Assembly: GCA_002432945.1 (NCBI GenBank)
Contig: DJHE01000016.1
Span: 1 to 14,268, forward strand
Length of the DNA: 14,268 nt
DNA from: Synergistaceae bacterium UBA5827
GTDB lineage: Bacteria; Synergistota; Synergistia; Synergistales; 79-D21
Direction of reading: 5' to 3'
A model generated the notes under the pieces. That model was not told the origin of the DNA. It made no database searches and worked only from the letters and a program-made list of their open reading frames with translations. Within the stretch, counting starts at the first letter, position 1; every line of letters begins with the position of its first letter. A program made the translations under genes and the position numbers. This document shows, one piece after another, positions 6,274-12,917 of the stretch.

Positions 6274-8016
6274 ATGTCGCCGATCGTGGTCCAATGGGAC
6301 ATCCTTTACCAGGTCGGCCTGATCGGAATCGTGTGCGTGGCATTCCAGCGCCTATTGCGCCGTTTCCTCGAGCGGGACCAGTACGATTATATGAAGGACA
6401 TCCTCTTCGTGGCATGCTGGCTGGTTTTTGGCCTCGTGTCCGAAAGTTCCACTATTCGCCTGATCGTTGCGGCAGGCTGCGGCGCATGCATCATCGGGAT
6501 CTGCCAGCGCACCTACCGCAATCGGGATTTGCGTTGGGCCTACCTGGTCCTTGGGGCCGCCATCGCCCTCTTTGGTCCCCGAATTTTTTTCATTGGCCTC
6601 CCCGAGGGAAGGTACCTCTACCTTTCACCCCTGGTTTCCGTCATCGTAACCGCCTTGTGGATGGGCCTTTTCCCGCTTCTCATGCAGGAACTTGACCAGG
6701 TACCGGGCTTGGCCGGGTATCTTCTTGCGACCTGCTGGAGCCTCATCCTTCTGGTGAGTTTCCCGGCGTCCCGGGCCTTTTCGGAATCCTTCTACCTCGG
6801 GACGGGCGCCCTTCTATTCCTTGCCATCTTCTGGAGCCGCCACGGACAGGTTTACCGAAGGTTGGGCGAACCTCTGGCAGCGATGTGGGGAATGCTCGCG
6901 GCAGGTGCATCGGCTATCGGCGTCAGCAAGGGGGTTGCCTTCACAACCCTCATGGTTCTTCCGATCGGGCTTTTTGCACTTCCGATCATGGAATTTTCCC
7001 TGCAAATCGTCAGCCGTGCGGTTGCAAACCGGCCGCCACAGGATGTGTCCCTCTACCGCAAACTTGTCGACAGGGGGCTGGATCACCCGACGGCCGTCCG
7101 TTTTGTTGCGGGGATATGCTCGTCCCTGGCCCTGGCAATTGCCCTGGCCCAGATGGATCTTCACCTTGCCGCCGCCGCTACGGCTGCTGGTGCGGTTGCT
7201 TTCCTCGTATTTCCGGTCCTCAGGAGGATCATTACGCCAGCGAGCCGGGAAAGCGAGAGGAACCCATCGCTTTGGGGAATCCGGGTGGACAACGTCTCCC
7301 TTAATTTCGCCCTGTCAAAAGTCAAATCGTGGGTCTCGTTCGGGAACCGGGGTTATGTCATCGTGACACCGGACGCGCTGGCTGCTCTCAGGAGCCGCTA
7401 TGACAAGGCCTACCGTTCCGTCGCACGTGAGGCCGATCTCGTCCTGCCGGACGGGATGGGACTCATCCAGGCTCTTAAGATGCTTGGTACGCCCGTTCAA
7501 CAGCGGATACCCGGAGTGGAATTCATGGAACAGCTCTGCAGGCTTTCCGCGTCGGAAAAGTGCCCTGTCTTTTTCCTCGGTGCAAAAGAAGGCGTTGCCA
7601 AGGCCGCGGCGGAGAAACTCTCGGCCATGTACCCTGGAATGGTCCTGGCCGGAGTCCATCACGGGTATTTCCGAAGAGACGAGGAAGAGGCTGTCTGCAG
7701 GATGATCCGTACGGCAGGGACGCGAATTCTTTTTGTGGGATTGGGAGTGCCGCACCAGGAAATGTTCATTCGCAGGAACCTGCCCGCGCTTGGGCACGTA
7801 GTCGCCATGGGGGTGGGAGGAAGCTTCGACGTCCTCTCGGGCAGGCTGAGGAGGGCTCCGGCCTACATGCAGAAGATGGGCCTGGAGTGGCTTTTCCGGC
7901 TTTGCCAGGAACCCAGGACGCGCTTCAGGAAGGACCTTGGTCTTGCCCTCTTTGCGGTGCTGGTCCTAATGAAGCGTTGCGGCGTTGACCGATGGAATGG
8001 CGGAGAGGAAGCATGA
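6274..8016 (+). CDS. Membrane-anchored WecB/TagA/CpsF-family glycosyltransferase with a degenerate TagO/WecA-like N-terminal domain
   Basis: The C-terminal part (about 330-560 of 580) is a TagA/WecG/CpsF glycosyltransferase, a family that adds ManNAc or a similar sugar to undecaprenyl-diphosphate-GlcNAc at the inner face of the membrane. Visible motifs are TPDAL (365-369), ADLVLPDGMG with the probable catalytic D393, RIPGVEFM (411-418), FFLGAKEG (433-440), GLGVPHQE (489-496), GVGGSFDVLSG (513-523) and a basic, hydrophobic tail after 540 like the membrane-docking appendage of TagA. The N-terminal 320 residues hold about 10-11 hydrophobic segments. Their order and spacing resemble TagO/WecA, including ALPIMEF (235-241) and RGLDHPTAV (267-275), but the acidic motifs and HLHH are replaced (Q78-R79, 137-146, 197-206, S259-R262). 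I infer a non-catalytic lipid-substrate scaffold. AGGGGG precedes the ATG by 6 nt. The stop overlaps the CBS gene by 4 nt. The acceptor sugar is unknown. Confidence 0.85.
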   Translation: MSPIVVQWDILYQVGLIGIVCVAFQRLLRRFLERDQYDYMKDILFVACWLVFGLVSESSTIRLIVAAGCGACIIGICQRTYRNRDLRWAYLVLGAAIALFGPRIFFIGLPEGRYLYLSPLVSVIVTALWMGLFPLLMQELDQVPGLAGYLLATCWSLILLVSFPASRAFSESFYLGTGALLFLAIFWSRHGQVYRRLGEPLAAMWGMLAAGASAIGVSKGVAFTTLMVLPIGLFALPIMEFSLQIVSRAVANRPPQDVSLYRKLVDRGLDHPTAVRFVAGICSSLALAIALAQMDLHLAAAATAAGAVAFLVFPVLRRIITPASRESERNPSLWGIRVDNVSLNFALSKVKSWVSFGNRGYVIVTPDALAALRSRYDKAYRSVAREADLVLPDGMGLIQALKMLGTPVQQRIPGVEFMEQLCRLSASEKCPVFFLGAKEGVAKAAAEKLSAMYPGMVLAGVHHGYFRRDEEEAVCRMIRTAGTRILFVGLGVPHQEMFIRRNLPALGHVVAMGVGGSFDVLSGRLRRAPAYMQKMGLEWLFRLCQEPRTRFRKDLGLALFAVLVLMKRCGVDRWNGGEEA

Positions 8017-8480
8017 ACTCCCAGGCACATGAGATCATGCACAAGGACCTCACGGCAGTAACCGAGAAGGACCGCGTGGAAGACGCTCTTCACGTCCTCT
8101 ACAACCAGAGGCTGACAGGATTGCCGGTCGTAAAGGATGATTGGGTCCTGGTCGGCTTCCTCTCGGAGACCGATATCCTCCAGGCTGCATTTCCCACCTA
8201 CCTTGAATTTTTGGCCCAAAGCTCCTTTCTCGACAGCTCCGAGGGAAGCCTTGTTGAGAGACTTGCCTCTGTCGCAAACCGCATCGTGGGAGAACTGATG
8301 AACACCCACCCTTGTTACGTGGAACCAACGGCAAGCCTTGTCACCGTGGCCGACATGATGATCCGAAAGAGGATCAAGCGCCTGCCTGTCGTCGAAAACG
8401 GAAGGCTTGTCGGAATCATAGACCGGGGTGCATTTTTCGAACATATGATGGAGAAACGAACTCATGGCGGAAACGAGTGA
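8013..8480 (+). CDS. CBS-domain pair (Bateman module) protein
   Basis: A 155-residue soluble protein made only of two CBS motifs: CBS1 about 6-60 (AHEIMHKDL...LTGLPVV...LVGFLSETDIL) and CBS2 about 93-147 (VGELM...KRLPVV...LVGIIDRGAFF). They are joined by a helical linker of about 35 residues. Such pairs usually bind AMP, ADP, ATP or related adenosyl ligands. CBS1 keeps the S/T-x-x-D ribose-binding pattern (S51-D54), while CBS2 has DRGA at 137-140 and lacks the Asp, so one functional site is likely. The ATG at 8013 forms an ATGA overlap with the glycosyltransferase stop and has GGAG 7 nt upstream; an ATG 21 nt earlier, inside the upstream gene, is less likely. It overlaps the next gene, a V-ATPase stalk candidate, by 17 nt. 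Ligand and partner are unknown; an energy-sensing role for the neighbouring ATPase is inference. Confidence 0.88.
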   Translation: MNSQAHEIMHKDLTAVTEKDRVEDALHVLYNQRLTGLPVVKDDWVLVGFLSETDILQAAFPTYLEFLAQSSFLDSSEGSLVERLASVANRIVGELMNTHPCYVEPTASLVTVADMMIRKRIKRLPVVENGRLVGIIDRGAFFEHMMEKRTHGGNE

Positions 8481-8835
8481 AAAGAAAGGCAAGCTGGCAA
8501 AGGCCTGGCCTGCGGAATCCGAGATAGAGGCCTACAGGAGGGAACTGGAGGCCTCTTTTTTGCAGGAGGAATCGAAACTCGAGGTTCGCCGGGACGAGGT
8601 TATCGGGCGTCTCGACGAAATGGAAAGCAACACCTTGTTACAGGCACATGGAGAGCAGGAAGCCATGAAAGCACGCCGAGAGCGGATCATGGGATCCGTA
8701 CAGGATGTCCTGGACCGGCGTTTCCAAGCCTTCCTTTCCGGATTCGACAGGGAAGCCCTCCTTGAGGAACTGACACTAAAAGGCATGAACCTTCTTTGCC
8801 CCACCAGCCGGGATGTGGAGGAGGCTCCCCGTTGA
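8464..8835 (+). CDS. Coiled-coil protein, probable V-type ATPase peripheral-stalk subunit G/H
   Basis: A 123-residue, highly charged protein with no membrane segment. Residues about 18-85 are almost continuous helix rich in Glu, Arg, Lys and Leu, compatible with a coiled coil; then come a short Phe/Leu-rich part (86-112) and a polar tail. I do not recognise it by motif. The assignment rests on position: in bacterial V-ATPase operons such as that of Thermus, the gene directly before subunit I encodes the G (H) stalk protein that pairs with subunit E. Length and coiled-coil character fit, although the helix is shorter than the end-to-end coil expected of subunit G. GGAG lies 10 nt before the ATG. 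It overlaps the CBS gene by 17 nt, and its stop overlaps the TTG start of subunit I (TTGA). Confidence 0.6.
   Translation: MAETSEKKGKLAKAWPAESEIEAYRRELEASFLQEESKLEVRRDEVIGRLDEMESNTLLQAHGEQEAMKARRERIMGSVQDVLDRRFQAFLSGFDREALLEELTLKGMNLLCPTSRDVEEAPR
8817..8824 (+). promoter_or_regulatory. Ribosome binding site fixing a TTG start of atpI
   Basis: GGAGGAGG lies 7 nt before a TTG at 8832, which overlaps the preceding stop as TTGA. The in-frame ATG at 8796 lies upstream of this site, and the next ATG, at 8844, is 19 nt away, so TTG is the best-supported start. Confidence 0.7.
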
Positions 8836-10745
8836 TTCGTGAAATGCTGAGGCTTGCCGTATGGGGCTTGACCCCGAAACGGCCCGAGATCGTAGAAACC
8901 CTGCACGATTACGGGCTCCTTCACGTCGTCAACCCGGTTGAACCGACCCCCCCGTCCGAAGAAGAAGAGACACTGAAATTTACCCGGGCAAAAGTCCTGG
9001 GCATGCTTGAAGGCCTTGAGTGGAAAGACTGGCCCTCCCTCACGGAAGAATCTCTCGCTGCGGCCAGGGAGCGGGTTGACCTCGGAATCGATGGGGTCGT
9101 CGTCGAAATCGACAGGAGCCTGGATTCCTTTCGCCAGAGGCTAGCGGCACTTCTTGACGAAAAACGCCGCCTCGCGGTTTCCCTGGCCGACCTGAAAAAA
9201 GCCCATCAGGTTGTGTTCCACTTCATTCCCTTCGTCTCCTCGGAAGACTCTTCAGATAGGGACCTGACCCTCTGGTGGGTGAAGGATACCGCCATCCAGA
9301 AAACCCTGTCCGCCCTCAGGGGCAGGATACAGAAAAAATCACCCGAGGGTGCCGAGCCTCGAGATACCCTGCGATTTCACCTTCTAAACACGGACAAGGG
9401 TCAGGCGGTCCTCGCACTCAGCGTGGGAAGCGCCTTTGCGGCTGACGCCGATGAAGTCATGCGCCACCAGGGGACCGTGCCATGGAAGGCCCCGGAGGGA
9501 TTTCACCGCAGCGGGACACGTGAAACGCTTTTCGCAGTAGAAGAGGGACTTAAGGAAACGGGAAACCGCCTGGAGGCTCTCTCCGAGGAAATCTCCAGGG
9601 CGAGGGATGATTGGGGACCCCGGCTAGCCTCGCTTTACATTCTCCTCGATGAAAAATTGGAAGAAACCCTCGTGGAATCAAGAAGCCTGACACGGGGCGA
9701 TACTTTTTTGATTGAAGGGTGGATCCCGGCAGATTCTCTCGAGTCACTCGTCAACTTGCTGAAATCCCGTTTCGGTGATGCGGTCCTTATCCAGTGGCGG
9801 TACCCGTCTTCCGAAGAGTGGCATCGCGTCCCTGCTCTTCTGAACAACCCTGCTGCTACACGCCCGTTTGAAATCCTCCTAAAACTGATGCCTCATCCCC
9901 TTTACAAGGGCGTGGACCCGACGACCCTCGTGGCCATCTTCTTTCCTTTTTTCTCCGGCTGCATGGTCGGAGATGCCGGTTACGGTATCCTGATCGGACT
10001 CCTCGGCCTTTGGCTTTCACGGAATACAAGGCACCCGCTCCTGCCGCCCGTTGGAAAGATCCTGATTTGGGTTTGCGGGTGGAGCATTGCCTGGGGAATC
10101 ACCTTTGGAGAACTTTTCGGCGACCTCGGACACCGCCTATTCCACATGGAACCCTTATGGGTCGAACGCTCGCATGCGGTCCTTCCCGTATTGATCTTCA
10201 CCATCGCCCTGGGAGTTGCTCATGTTTCCATCGGGCTTTTCCTCGGATTCCTGGAAGGTGTCCGCAAAAGGCACCGGCACCTTTGGATGGAGCGCCTTGG
10301 CTCCCTTATCGTCCTGCTTTCCCTCGTCGGGCTTCTTTTCATCGTGCGCCTCAACATGCCAAGGCCTTTTTTCTCCCTCAATATCAGCTTCCTGGTCATT
10401 GGAACCGCGCTTTTGCTGGCGGGGGGAAAGCTCGGGGGGGTCATCGAAACTTTTAGCGCACTCGGCAATGTGCTGAGTTATGTCCGAATCGCAGCCATCG
10501 GCCTTTCCTCCGCAATCCTGGCAATCGTGGCAACCCGCTTCGTCGACGTCCTCGGCTTATCCTTTCTGGGGATCCTTATGGCCCTCATCATCCACATACT
10601 GAATTTTGTCCTTGCGATCGGCGGGTCCGGGCTGCATTCTGCCCGTCTGCATTACGTCGAATTTTTCAGCAAGTTCTACCAAGGAGGCGGTAAGGAATTC
10701 CGCCCCTTCTCAAGGAGGAGATTCTCTTGGAAAAAGCCCTGTTAG
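8832..10745 (+). CDS. atpI: V-type ATP synthase subunit I (a-subunit homologue)
   Basis: Subunit I is the stator membrane protein that, with the c-ring, forms the ion path of V/A-type ATPases. From the TTG start it is 637 residues, normal for bacterial NtpI. The N-terminal half (1-345) is soluble, with coiled-coil stretches at about 90-125 and 235-285 for stalk binding. The C-terminal half has about seven or eight membrane segments between 363 and 600. Family hallmarks are PLYKGVDPT (356-364), FFPFFSGCMVGDAGYG (370-385), LGNVLSYVR with the essential-position R552 (544-552), and SARLHYVEFFSKFYQGGGKEFRPF (603-626), which includes the second conserved Arg, R605. The last 19 nt overlap atpK. A 28-nt stem-loop sits in its final codons, just before the atpK ribosome binding site. 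Confidence 0.95.
   Translation: MIREMLRLAVWGLTPKRPEIVETLHDYGLLHVVNPVEPTPPSEEEETLKFTRAKVLGMLEGLEWKDWPSLTEESLAAARERVDLGIDGVVVEIDRSLDSFRQRLAALLDEKRRLAVSLADLKKAHQVVFHFIPFVSSEDSSDRDLTLWWVKDTAIQKTLSALRGRIQKKSPEGAEPRDTLRFHLLNTDKGQAVLALSVGSAFAADADEVMRHQGTVPWKAPEGFHRSGTRETLFAVEEGLKETGNRLEALSEEISRARDDWGPRLASLYILLDEKLEETLVESRSLTRGDTFLIEGWIPADSLESLVNLLKSRFGDAVLIQWRYPSSEEWHRVPALLNNPAATRPFEILLKLMPHPLYKGVDPTTLVAIFFPFFSGCMVGDAGYGILIGLLGLWLSRNTRHPLLPPVGKILIWVCGWSIAWGITFGELFGDLGHRLFHMEPLWVERSHAVLPVLIFTIALGVAHVSIGLFLGFLEGVRKRHRHLWMERLGSLIVLLSLVGLLFIVRLNMPRPFFSLNISFLVIGTALLLAGGKLGGVIETFSALGNVLSYVRIAAIGLSSAILAIVATRFVDVLGLSFLGILMALIIHILNFVLAIGGSGLHSARLHYVEFFSKFYQGGGKEFRPFSRRRFSWKKPC
10681..10708 (+). promoter_or_regulatory. 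Stem-loop upstream of the c-subunit ribosome binding site
   Basis: AAGG-A-GGCGG (10681-10690) pairs with CCGCC-CCTT (10700-10708): nine base pairs with one bulged A and a 9-nt loop. It ends 3 nt before AAGGAGGAG (10712-10720), the atpK Shine-Dalgarno. No U-tract follows, so it is not a terminator. It could keep the site unpaired, or stabilise a processed mRNA, for the high-copy c subunit. The stretch also encodes a conserved GGGKEFRPF motif, which could by itself explain some pairing. Confidence 0.4.
10712..10720 (+). promoter_or_regulatory. Ribosome binding site fixing a TTG start of atpK
   Basis: AAGGAGGAG is a near-perfect anti-Shine-Dalgarno match 6 nt before TTG 10727. No ATG exists upstream in this frame at usable spacing, and the N-terminus MEKALLALAAS leads directly into the first membrane helix. 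Confidence 0.75.
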
Positions 10746-10945
10746 CCCTTGCCGCTTCTCTCGCAATCGGAATCCCCGCCATGGCAACAGCCTACGCACA
10801 AGCCAAGATCGGCTCTGCAGGCGCTGGGACGGTGGCGGAAAAACCGGAAACTTCCGGCACGATGATCATCCTTGAGGCGATTCCAGAGACTATTGTCATC
10901 CTGGGTTTCGTTGTCGCCATCATGATGATCCTGCAACTTGCCTGA
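10727..10945 (+). CDS. atpK: V-type ATP synthase subunit K (c-ring proteolipid)
   Basis: This small membrane protein forms the rotating c-ring. At 72 residues it is a single helical hairpin (8 kDa type): helix 1 about 4-36, a polar loop at KPET (39-42), helix 2 about 45-71. It aligns without gaps with the second hairpin of Enterococcus hirae NtpK as I recall it: AYAQAK here against GIAQGK there, and PETIVILGF against VETYAILGF. The ion carboxylate is E54, with Q25 on helix 1 and T55 next to E54. This is the Gln plus Glu-Ser/Thr arrangement of Na+-binding c-rings, while the second NtpK ligand Gln (Q65) corresponds to I56. It starts with TTG behind a very strong Shine-Dalgarno and overlaps atpI by 19 nt. 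It would be needed in about ten copies per complex. Confidence 0.93.
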   Translation: MEKALLALAASLAIGIPAMATAYAQAKIGSAGAGTVAEKPETSGTMIILEAIPETIVILGFVVAIMMILQLA

Positions 10946-10958
10946 AACCGTCCTGTCA

Positions 10959-11615
10959 ATGGGCTTCCGTAATCTTCCCGGGGATGAAAGAGAGGCGCTC
11001 GAGTCATTCAAGCGCGCTCTACAGGACGAATACGGCAGGAAACTCGAGGCGCTGAAGGAGCGTTACGAGAAGGAGTTTTCAGCGCTCATTGCCGCCCGGA
11101 GGATTGACGTCGAAACAAAGGTCCAGCGTATCCGCGAAAAGCAGGCTATCGAGTTCGAGGAAGAACTCGCAATGGCCAGGCAATCGGCCTTCCGGGAATT
11201 GCGTACGCGCGTCCTCAGCACCATAAGCGAGACAACTGGCAGGCTGGAAGAACGGGTCATGGAACAGCTCGCGTCCCTCCGCTCAAACCCGGGACTTTAT
11301 GGACCCGTCCTTAACGACTTGGCCCGTGAAGCCATGGACGCCCTCGGAGCCCCGAAAGCAGTCCTTCGTGTTGCCGAGGGGGAAGCCGTTCTTCTCGAGA
11401 AAGATCAGCGGATTGCAGGTATCGAGGAAACCGCCGATCTAGCGATGGGAGGCGTCTTGGCGCTGGACGCGGAGGGCGGTACGCATCTGGTCGACAACAC
11501 CCTGCAAACTCGCTGGGAAAGGTTGAAGCCGATGATTGTGGAAGAACTTTCCGGGCGATTGGCCGGTCTTGTTAGCGATGTCCAGGAACCTCTCACAGAA
11601 TTACGGCTATCTTAA
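10959..11615 (+). CDS. atpE: V-type ATP synthase subunit E (peripheral stalk)
   Basis: Subunit E pairs with the G/H stalk protein and clamps the A3B3 head to the membrane sector. The product is 218 residues from ATG 10959. Residues about 8-105 are a long charged coiled coil; the globular C-terminal domain (about 110-218) has the family pattern GGVLALDAEGGTHLVDNTL (164-182) followed by the amphipathic helix RWERLKPMIVEEL. The start is uncertain. ATG 10959 lies 13 nt after the atpK stop with no recognisable Shine-Dalgarno; an in-frame TTG at 10938 would overlap atpK and add seven residues, also without a site. Reinitiation after atpK is the likely mechanism (inference). It overlaps atpC by 38 nt. 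Confidence 0.88.
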   Translation: MGFRNLPGDEREALESFKRALQDEYGRKLEALKERYEKEFSALIAARRIDVETKVQRIREKQAIEFEEELAMARQSAFRELRTRVLSTISETTGRLEERVMEQLASLRSNPGLYGPVLNDLAREAMDALGAPKAVLRVAEGEAVLLEKDQRIAGIEETADLAMGGVLALDAEGGTHLVDNTLQTRWERLKPMIVEELSGRLAGLVSDVQEPLTELRLS

Positions 11616-12642
11616 CGCCCGGCTTCGGGCCAGGCTGGCATCGTTTATCCAGCCTCTTGACCTTCGCCGGCTTTCGGCCGGAACGATCCGGGAACTGGAA
11701 CTTTTCCTTCTCGATTCGACCTATGCCGAGAGTTACCGTGCCCACCTCGTATCCCTCGAAACCTCTCCTCTCGCTCGTATCGAGATGGCAGTTTCCCTCG
11801 GGGTGGCGGAGCGGATTCGCGCAACCGTGTTTCTGTCCCAGGGAGAACCTAGGGAACTTATGAAGGTCGTGACAACCCGATCCGACCTTCATAATTGCCG
11901 CCTGGTTTTGCGTGGGCTTTCTCTGGGCCGTGATCCCGTAAAGAGCCCCAGCTGGCATGCCTATGGCGAACTCGGGACGGATTTTTTCGGAACCCTCTGG
12001 ACCGCAAGCTCCGTCCTGGATGCCCGGGAAAAATGCCTGGCCAACGGGGACCCGCTCGCCCTCGCACTGGGGGAAGCCCTGGAAGCACGACAAGCAGGAG
12101 AATCTCTGCCTTTCGCGGAACGACACCTTCTGACGGCTTTTCTTGCCTATCTCAACGATCTCTTCCGGAGGATCCGCGGTTCGGGAAGCGACACGGCCAT
12201 TGAGGTCCTGGGACGTTCGGTCGACCTTTGGAACATCGGGATCTGGTTCAGGAACCACCGGGAAAGAGAGAACAGCGCAAATGAAGGCATCCCCTTTCTC
12301 CCGTTCGGGAAATGGTTTTCGACAACACGACTTGAGACTTCGGCCACCATCAGGTCCCTTGTAGAAGGCACTCCCTGGATGAGGGAAATCCCGGGTGCAA
12401 ACCTTGAAGAGGGATCCGACAGGACTCTCCAGGGGGAATTCAACACGGCCTTCTGGCGATGGCAATCTTTCCTTTACCGCAGGAACCTCCTTGGATTCGA
12501 GGTCGCCGTCTCCTACCTCTCACGCCTGCTCCTGGAATGGCAGAACCTTAATATCCTCGCAGTGGGACTGGCATTGGGGCATCCGTCGACGGAAATTTCG
12601 CGGCGACTTATCGATGTAACAAGCGAGGAGCGCCGCTCATGA
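11578..12642 (+). CDS. atpC: V-type ATP synthase subunit C (d-type, c-ring to central-stalk connector)
   Basis: Subunit C is the funnel-shaped protein that sits on the c-ring and holds the central rotor D-F. At 354 residues it is a normal length, largely helical and soluble. Family features are the N-terminal YGYLNARLRAR (9-19), the repeated D-x2-N patterns (DLHNCRLVLRG, 103-113; DLWNIGIWFRNH, 216-227) and the C-terminal LLLEWQNLNILAVGLALG (317-334), the counterpart of the usual KE-x-E-x-x-N-x-R block. The start is ATG 11578, because the YLNARLRA motif begins just after it; longer TTG-initiated versions lie deep in atpE. The overlap with atpE is 38 nt, longer than elsewhere in this operon, and the Shine-Dalgarno is weak. 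Its stop overlaps the atpF start as ATGA. Confidence 0.92.
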   Translation: MSRNLSQNYGYLNARLRARLASFIQPLDLRRLSAGTIRELELFLLDSTYAESYRAHLVSLETSPLARIEMAVSLGVAERIRATVFLSQGEPRELMKVVTTRSDLHNCRLVLRGLSLGRDPVKSPSWHAYGELGTDFFGTLWTASSVLDAREKCLANGDPLALALGEALEARQAGESLPFAERHLLTAFLAYLNDLFRRIRGSGSDTAIEVLGRSVDLWNIGIWFRNHRERENSANEGIPFLPFGKWFSTTRLETSATIRSLVEGTPWMREIPGANLEEGSDRTLQGEFNTAFWRWQSFLYRRNLLGFEVAVSYLSRLLLEWQNLNILAVGLALGHPSTEISRRLIDVTSEERRS

Positions 12643-12908
12643 CAGCCCAACATGCGGAAAGAGTCATTGTCCTGGGGGAACAGGTTTTCGTCGACCTCTG
12701 GGCACTAATGGGATTCGAGCCACTCGTCTGTGAAGATCCTTCCGCCCTGGGAGAAATCATGAAGACTTTTCTTGAAGGAAACGTCTCTCTGGTGATCGTC
12801 GAGCAGGAATGGTTCAACAAAGTTCCCGATTTTGTCAGGCTGCGCCTTGTCAAAATGCAAAAACCCGTCTGGATAACCTTTCCAGGCCTGAAATCTTCGC
12901 TCGGTTGA
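12639..12908 (+). CDS. atpF: V-type ATP synthase subunit F, short form
   Basis: Subunit F binds subunit D in the central rotor and modulates activity. The 89 residues show the Rossmann-like pattern of the family: strand VIVLGE (9-14), MGFEP (24-28), strand SLVIVEQEWFNKVPDFV (50-66) and PVWITFPGLKSSLG (76-89), which corresponds to the P-x-I-x-x-IP-x-x-x-G stretch. Usual F subunits are about 100-105 residues and continue after this point with a helix of about 20 residues. Here the stop comes immediately after the SSLG and atpA starts 9 nt later, so the C-terminal helix is absent, not displaced by a visible frameshift. It begins with an ATGA overlap with atpC. Identity rests on pattern plus operon position between C and A. 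Confidence 0.85.
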   Translation: MTAQHAERVIVLGEQVFVDLWALMGFEPLVCEDPSALGEIMKTFLEGNVSLVIVEQEWFNKVPDFVRLRLVKMQKPVWITFPGLKSSLG

Positions 12909-12917
12909 GGTGAGTGC

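Noticed and set aside
5925..6695. Plus-strand open frame of 256 codons spanning the serS 3' end, the terminator and the start of the glycosyltransferase gene
   Set aside because: It runs through a strong terminator and two confident genes in another frame, and its translation is rich in Arg, Pro and Gly without domain pattern.
8796..8831. Upstream ATG start for ATPase subunit I
   Set aside because: The added residues (rich in Gly and Pro) are translated from the other frame of the G/H-like gene and are unlike the family N-terminus; the TTG at 8832 has GGAGGAGG 7 nt upstream.
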